DNA of 64,000 nt from positions 146,651,266 to 146,715,265 of the forward strand of contig CM061142.1 of NCBI GenBank assembly GCA_030789695.1. The letters are read 5' to 3'. The notes under the pieces were generated by a model. The model searched no databases and was not told the origin of the DNA. It saw only the letters and a program-made list of their open reading frames with translations. Made by a program: the position numbers and the translations under genes. The stretch comes from Scilla litardierei (Eukaryota; Streptophyta; Magnoliopsida; Asparagales; Asparagaceae). Below, in pieces: positions 58,399-64,000 of this stretch. The number at the start of each line of letters is the position of its first letter. The first letter of the stretch is position 1.

Positions 58399-60818
58399 CT
58401 CCATGTATCTCCTCGCTAGCGCCTCAGTGGACTATCCCACTCGGAACGGAATAATGTGCGTAGATTTGGTCAATCGATCTACGATCACCCAAATCGCGTC
58501 ATTCTGCTTCGGACTCCGAGGTAGTCCAGTCACGAAATCCATAGTGATGTGTTGCCATTTCCACTCCGGAATCGGAAGCGGTTGTAGCAACCCAGCCGAA
58601 CGCTGATGCTCCGCCTTCACTTGCTGGCAAACCAAGCACTTGGCTACACTCCGAGCCACGCTCCTCTTCATACCATGCCACCAATAATTCAGACGAAGAT
58701 CCTGGTACATCTTGGTGCCACCAGGATGCACAGAATACGGCGAACTGTGTGCCTCCACCATCAACTCCTCTCTGATATCCCCAGCTGGCACACACAACCT
58801 GGCTCCAAACCTCAGCGAGCCATCCTCATGAATCAAAAAGTCAGTCCGCAGACCAGCTTTCACCTGCTCCCGAATCCTCACCAGCTTCGGATCCTCAGCC
58901 TGGCCAGCCTTAATCCGATCCATGATCGTCGACTGTACCTGCATGTACATCAACGACGAAGCCTCCCCAGGAAGAACAATCTCCACGCCAGACTCGCAAA
59001 AATCCTGCTGCAATCTCCACTGCGAGGTCAAAATCATCACCGCTGGAAGCCTACTCAAAGCATCTGGGACCACATTCACCTTGCCAGGGTGAAACTGCAA
59101 ATCAATCTCATAATCCGCCATAAGCTCCAACCATCGACGCTGTCGCATGTTGAGCTCTTTCTGAGTGAAAATGTACTTCAAGCTTTTGTGATCGGTGAAA
59201 ATCTTCACTTTCTCACTCAGCAGGAAGTGCCTCCAAATCTTAAGAGCTAACACAATGGCAGCCAACTCCAAATCATGCGTCGGGTAATTCTTCTCATGAA
59301 CCTTAAGCTGACGAGACGCATACGCCACAACATGCCCGTGCTGATGCAGCACACAACCGAGACCCTTGCCAGAAGCATCGCAAACGATCTCAAATCCACC
59401 GCTGCGATCAGGCACAACAAGAACAGGAGCAGTCGTCAACCTCTCATTCAGAACGCCGAAAGCACTCTCACAATCACCCGACCAAACAAAAGCAACATCC
59501 TTCCGCGTCAACCTGGTCATCGGCTCAGCAATACTGGAAAAGTCCTTAATGAATCGCCGATAATAGCCAGCAAGTCCAAGGAAACTCCGAATCTCAGACG
59601 CAGACGACGGAACAGGCCACTCTCTGATGGCCCGAGTCTTCTCGGGATCCACTGAAATACCATCTCCAGTCACCACATGCCTGAGAAAAGCAACTCGATC
59701 CAGCCAAAACTCGCACTTCGAAAACTTAGCATACAAACGATGCTTCCTCAAAATCTCCAACACCGTCCTTAAGTGCGAGGCATGCTCTTCCTCCGACTTC
59801 AAATAGATCAGAATGTCGTCAATAAAGATAACGACAAACTTATCCAAAAAGTCGTAGAAAATCAGGTTCATCAGATTCATGAAAACTGCGGGCGCGTTAG
59901 TTACGCCGAAAGGCATAACCATGAACTCATAGTGTCCATACTTCGTCCTGAACGCTGTCTTCGGAACATCTCCCTTCTTCACCTTCAACTGATGGTAACC
60001 ACTCCTCAAATCCAATTTAGAAAACACCCTCGAACCTCCAAGCTGATCAAAAATATCATCGATGCGAGGCAACGGGTATTTATTCTTAATGGTCACCGCA
60101 TTCAACTCCCGATAGTCCACGCACATGCGACGTGAACCATCCTTCTTCTTCACCAGCAACACCGGTGCTCCCCACGGAGACACGCTAGGATTAATATAAC
60201 CCTTCAGCAAAAGCTCATCCAACTGCTTCCGCAACTCCTCCAATTCTGCAGGTGCCATATGATACGGCGCCTTCGAAATCGGCTGCGCACCTGGAACAAG
60301 ATCGATAGAAAATTCCAAAGCTCGATCAGGCGGCAAACCAGACATCTCCTCGGGGAAGACGTCGCCAAAATCTCGCACCACAGCTGGCCACTCCAACTCC
60401 ATCTGCATAGCCACAGCCTCCACCGGCCTGGCCCGAAATCTGACAGGACCAAGCGAACTGCTACCACGACTGAACTCAAACACTGGATGTCCGGGAATCT
60501 CGAACACCACCTTCTTCCTCCTGCAGTCAATCGTAGCATAGAAGCTCGCAAGCCAGTCCATCCCAAGAACTGCATCATAGTTGATGATGTCGTGGACAAT
60601 GAAATCAGCGAAAAGCTCATGTCCACAGACCACCAACGAGCAAGAATTGCAACCACGATGCACCGAGACCACACCGTTCCCTGTAACGATATTCCAACTC
60701 TTGGAAAGAGGGGACGTCAACAAGGAATGCCTCTCCATGAAGCTCCGAGAAATAATGCACATCGATGCACCAGAGTCAAAGAGGACTCGTGCAGGAAATG
60801 TGCAAACCAAAATCACAC
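58399..60818 (-). pseudogene. pol: Tekay protease, reverse transcriptase, RNase H and integrase start
   Basis: A frame of about 795 codons. It begins with the protease ([17 protein letters not shown], later [13 protein letters not shown]), then reverse transcriptase ([38 protein letters not shown], catalytic [10 protein letters not shown]), then RNase H ([47 protein letters not shown]), then the integrase HHCC domain (H in [15 protein letters not shown] in CLVCQQ) and the first catalytic Asp ([11 protein letters not shown]). The only stop is TAG after IPFRVG (58432-58434), where CAG is the family residue. All catalytic residues I can check are present. Confidence 0.94.
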
Positions 60819-60931
60819 CTAACAAACAATTAACAATCAAACCCTAGTCTAGCAAACAACCATGTTCAAGCAAACAACATAATCTAACAATCAAAACCAG
60901 CTAGGAAAGTAACAGCTGGATTGAGGATTAC
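60819..60931 (-). other. Candidate intron 1, between gag and protease
   Basis: 113 bp, in element sense GCAG|GTAATCC...TTTGTTAG|GTGTG, T-rich, with TTAAT near the acceptor. Removing it joins EAVDEVIAG to [17 protein letters not shown] and moves the frame from that of the zinc knuckles to that of the protease. Confidence 0.75.
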
Positions 60932-62062
60932 CTGCAATAACCTCATCCACGGCCTCGCTCTCCGCAGCGGTCATCAGAAAAGCCTGCCTCCTTGGCGGAA
61001 CAGCCTGCTGAAAAGCCTGCCTCTGCGGAACAAGAGCCGCTCCACGACCAGCAGGAACAGACGCTCGCTGCTGTAACGGCTGTGCTGCAACAGGAGCCCT
61101 CCGCAGCTGATTCGCATGCCGACAATCCTTCGCGACGTGGGAAGCATCACCACAAACCAAACACTGGCCCAAAAACTTCCGACACTGATCCTTGACGTGG
61201 CCAGGCTTGCCGCAGAAATGGCAAGACTTCAGAATAGGCCCTCCTGGCCTCTTAAACTGAGCAAACTGTTAGGCCTGAATCCAGGTCTAACCACAGCTCT
61301 CGCCTGCTCCATAGGCCTCTTCCCAGCACCAACAACAGACCCCCTCCTCTGGTTCACGAGCAGCTCCTGCCTCTTGGCAGCGACCAGAACCTTCTGATAA
61401 GACTCTCGGTCAGAGGAGGTCACAAAACTCTGGAGCTCCGAAGCAAGCCCCTGCAGGAACCTCTGAGCCTTCTCCTCAGCGTCCTGCACCATCTTTGGTG
61501 CAAACCGACTCAGCCTCATGAACTCTTGGTGATACATGTCCACCGACGAGTTCCCCTGCTTCAAATCGATAAAACGCTGCAGCATCTCCTCACTGGCAGC
61601 TTTCGGGAAGAACTCACCATCAAATCTAGCCTTGAAGGTAGCCCAAGCTATCGGCTCCACCAACATCTTCTCTTCCGCATCCCACCAATTCCGAGCATTA
61701 TCCTTGAGTTGCCTCTTTGCCAAATCAACCCATCCAGTCGGGGTGATCTTGGCCATCTTCAGATTGTCCTCGATGTTCCGAATCCACTCATCGGCAGCCA
61801 GAGGACCCTCAGAACCATCAAAATATGCGGGACCCAGCTCCCGAAATTGCTTCGCTCCTGGCTCAGAGCGAGGGGCATCCGGAAGAGCCCGGGCAGCTCG
61901 AGCAAGTGGAGCATTCTGGACTTGCAGAAGCACGCCCTGCTGCACTTGCATCATCTGGAGCATCATCCGCATCATCTCACCGCTGGTGGGTTCCCGCTCA
62001 GGCTCCTCATCATGAGGGAGCGCACCACTGCCCCCACCACGGGTGAAACGCCTTCCTGCCAT
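60932..62062 (-). pseudogene. gag: Tekay gag with two zinc knuckles
   Basis: ATG at 62062 (MAGRRFTRGGGSG). An N-terminal Met/Gln-rich helix, then the gag domain (AYFDGSEGPLAADEWI, LKDNARNWWDAEE, FDGEFFPKAASEEMLQRFIDL, MRLSRFAPKMVQDAEEKAQRF), then two CCHC knuckles: CHFCGKPGHVKDQC and CLVCGDASHVAKDC. A one-base loss at about 61268 (between GFRPN and QFAQFKRPGG) throws the frame off before the knuckles; it is the only lesion in gag. A Gln/Ala/Arg-rich tail leads to intron 1. Confidence 0.92.
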
Positions 62063-62180
62063 CTAATGACACAGAGAACGAATCAGATTAGACTCCTAGC
62101 TTATGACATCGGACGTCGAACTTGGTTTATTGGACATTCTAATATTATTATCGCTATTCCAAAAATTGCAGTTACAGAAT
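62063..62180 (-). other. Tekay leader
   Basis: 118 bp between primer site and gag, similar to 25879-25992 of the Tekay-related element. It ends CATTAG directly before ATG, which could be another splice acceptor; no donor is evident. Confidence 0.5.
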
Positions 62181-62198
62181 GACCTGCATGGGCCACCA
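62181..62198 (-). other. Primer-binding site, tRNA-Ile type
   Basis: In element sense TGGTGGCCCATGCAGGTC, eight bases after the LTR end. From memory this is the complement of the 3' end of plant cytosolic tRNA-Ile (acceptor TGGGCCA plus CCA). It is unlike the initiator-Met site usual in chromoviruses. Confidence 0.65.
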
Positions 62199-62206
62199 AC
62201 AAAACC

Positions 62207-64000
62207 TGTCACGACCCGCTTCCCTAAAATGGAGGCGAGACGTGAAAAGGTCCGCACGGGAGTGGAGCTGTGAAGCCCCAAACCCGATAAGCGTCAATAA
62301 TACATAAGCAGGTCCCTGTAACCACAACAAAATAACAATAATAACACAAGGAGAGACTGAAATAAAATCTCACATCTCAAATATTGTCCAACAAGAAAAA
62401 TAAGTCCAACATCCAGAAAAGCCACCAGGCTAAAAGAAAAGAGTCTGAGGCCCAGAACAAGGCCAACAAAAGCAACAACAACAAGTATGGGTGCTACGCA
62501 CCGATAACAAAACAACTGTCTAACAAAAGTAAAACACAACGAAGACACTAGGACTGGTCCCCAGTGTCCACGTACTCCCCGTCAAACACAAGCTCGGGCT
62601 CGGCGTCAGCAAACACCTCGTCCTCAACAAGGTACTCAGGCTCAGGATCTAACATGTGTCACCCAAAAGAGTAAAGGGGCACATGTCAGCAAGTCTAAAA
62701 GACTTGAGCAAGGAAACTGGAAGTAAGGCTCTAGCAACCTAGCAGTTTAGTATGCATGACATGGCAGTTATAACATGAGAGCACAATTAAAACATGGCAA
62801 GGCAATTTGTACAAGAGAACAATCATTGGGACAAGACAAGACAAGACAAGAGTAGCCAAGCTACTATCAATCTCAATCAATTCACTATTCACGTTGTTTT
62901 GTAGATTGTTTACGCCTTACAGCTGAATGGTTTTACATTCGCTGATTGGCCGCTTAACAACTACCCCAAACCCAAGAGTTTACGCCTTACCACTGCAGTT
63001 GCTGATCGGGCAGACTCCCAGTTGATTGGTCGCTTAACTCTTACCCCCAATACCCACACGTAATGGAGCCAGGGTCCCTGAACATGAGCCCAGCAAGTGA
63101 GCCAGGGTTGCCCCGCACATGAGCTCGCATTATTAAACATTTGGCGTAGGGGTGCACCTAGCCGGAAACACGCAATTCGGGCATTGGCTATCAACCAACA
63201 CATGGCCCGCTTCTGGAACACGAGCCAGGAACACAAGCATTTGTAGCAAAGCTACGCAATCACAGAAACACTTAAAGAATGCATGACATGACATTTGACT
63301 TGTGTACCGTTAATGAAAGTAAACATGACATGGTAATTGTGCAACATGCTATATGTGTTGGAACTAGCTTCGTTGTCAAGCTAGTCCCCCAACTTGCGCC
63401 TAGGCGAGTATCATTTCGTCGCCTAGCCTCTTTTACGCCTACAACAAGCAAATGGCCTAAAACATGGCCTAAACCCTAAGTGGCAAGTTTCACTTGCCTA
63501 GCACCGGAGATGGCGACTACTTCGTCACACGGATGCCAATCTACGGGGAAATCGCTGTTTTGGGGGAACAATCAACAAACAACATGAAATTTTATTAGGG
63601 TTTCATAAAAATACCAATATGCTATAAAACAACGGTAGATCTATTTCTTACCAAGAGGAGACGGAAGAAACACTCCGGGGAACCCTAGGATCAGATCTGG
63701 AAAAGATTGGAGAAGTTTGGGAGAACTAGGGTTTTGGGGGATTTGGGGATTTTGATGGGTTTTGGTGAGATTTTGGGGAAGATGAGAGGTAGATAGAGTG
63801 AATGGATGGTTTGGATGATGGATTTAGGGCTTGGAATGGAGAAATGAAGCTTGGAGGAAGATGGGGGCGGAAGGGGGAAGATTTTAGGGTTTTGGGTCGT
63901 GTTGGAGAAGAAGAAAACGTTTGGGTTGGGTTTAAATAGGATGGGCTGGCGGCTGCCCAGAAATTAGGGTTTTAACACTGGTTAGTCGGTCAAAGAGCAA
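62207..64000 (-). repeat. 5' LTR of Tekay element (partial)
   Basis: Collinear with 54804-56597 with about eleven substitutions; cut by the window end just inside the U3 array. Confidence 0.95.

Larger units (their letters stand above)
54804..64000 (-). mobile_element. Tekay-clade chromovirus (Ty3), 5' LTR cut by window end
   Basis: In element sense: 5' LTR (62207 to beyond 64000), primer site, gag with two zinc knuckles, protease, reverse transcriptase, RNase H, integrase with chromodomain, purine tract, and 3' LTR (54804-57378). I count about eleven differences by eye over 1.79 kb of LTR, so it is the youngest element here by that measure. Only two in-frame stops and one frameshift remain once two apparent introns are removed. 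Confidence 0.95.

Noticed and set aside
58606..59250. 214-codon + strand frame opposite the Tekay pol gene
   Set aside because: It lies antisense to a clear protease-RT-integrase frame and has no similarity of its own; the same holds for the + strand frames at 57503-58102, 60259-60822 and 61526-62182.

Overview
This window is heterochromatic plant DNA made almost entirely of transposable elements inserted into one another. I see no host gene, tRNA, rRNA or CRISPR array. The element types (CACTA, Helitron, Tekay-type chromovirus, Athila-type Ty3 elements, Ty1/copia) and T-rich GT-AG introns identify a seed plant; I cannot name the species.

Left half (1-36564): a large CACTA DNA transposon on the - strand, its right end at 36564 and its left end outside the window, has been split repeatedly. 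(a) 1-18577 is an Athila-type LTR element lacking reverse transcriptase and integrase but keeping gag, protease and an ATHILA ORF-1-like gene; it sits in the DUF4216 region of the CACTA gene and is itself split in gag by a Ty1/copia element (2145-9690, - strand, TSD GAAGC). (b) 19637-22477 is a non-autonomous Helitron whose exact ends are found because removing it rejoins the DUF4218 reading frame. (c) 22907-32441 is a Tekay-related element with 2.95 kb LTRs and no pol (TSD GTGAT), carrying a small MITE-like insert inside a (TA)n tract. The rest of the CACTA transposase (32442-34230), its 5' region and subterminal repeats run to 36564.

Right half (36565-64000): an unassigned LTR-like stretch is followed by a Tekay-like LTR fragment (38032-39737 and 53755-54380), split by a 14-kb Ty1/copia element (39738-53754, + strand). 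That copia integrase is split by a second Athila-type non-autonomous element (44395-50262, - strand, TSD GGCCA) with a gag remnant and an unrecognised 246-residue ORF. From 54381 a - strand Athila LTR fragment is cut by the youngest-looking element, a Tekay-clade chromovirus (54804 to beyond 64000, - strand), with a nearly complete gag-PR-RT-RH-INT-chromodomain gene.

Most interesting observations: two apparent GT-AG introns in the Tekay gene (60819-60931 and 58328-58398), each restoring frame; a duplicated leader hairpin in the first copia element with paired compensatory changes; arrays of CG-containing palindromes in the LTRs of unrelated families, one of them reused inside the Athila element in front of its ORF-1-like gene; and a primer-binding site in the Tekay elements that appears to match tRNA-Ile. 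No gene here looks functional as it stands; many premature stops look like C-to-T changes.
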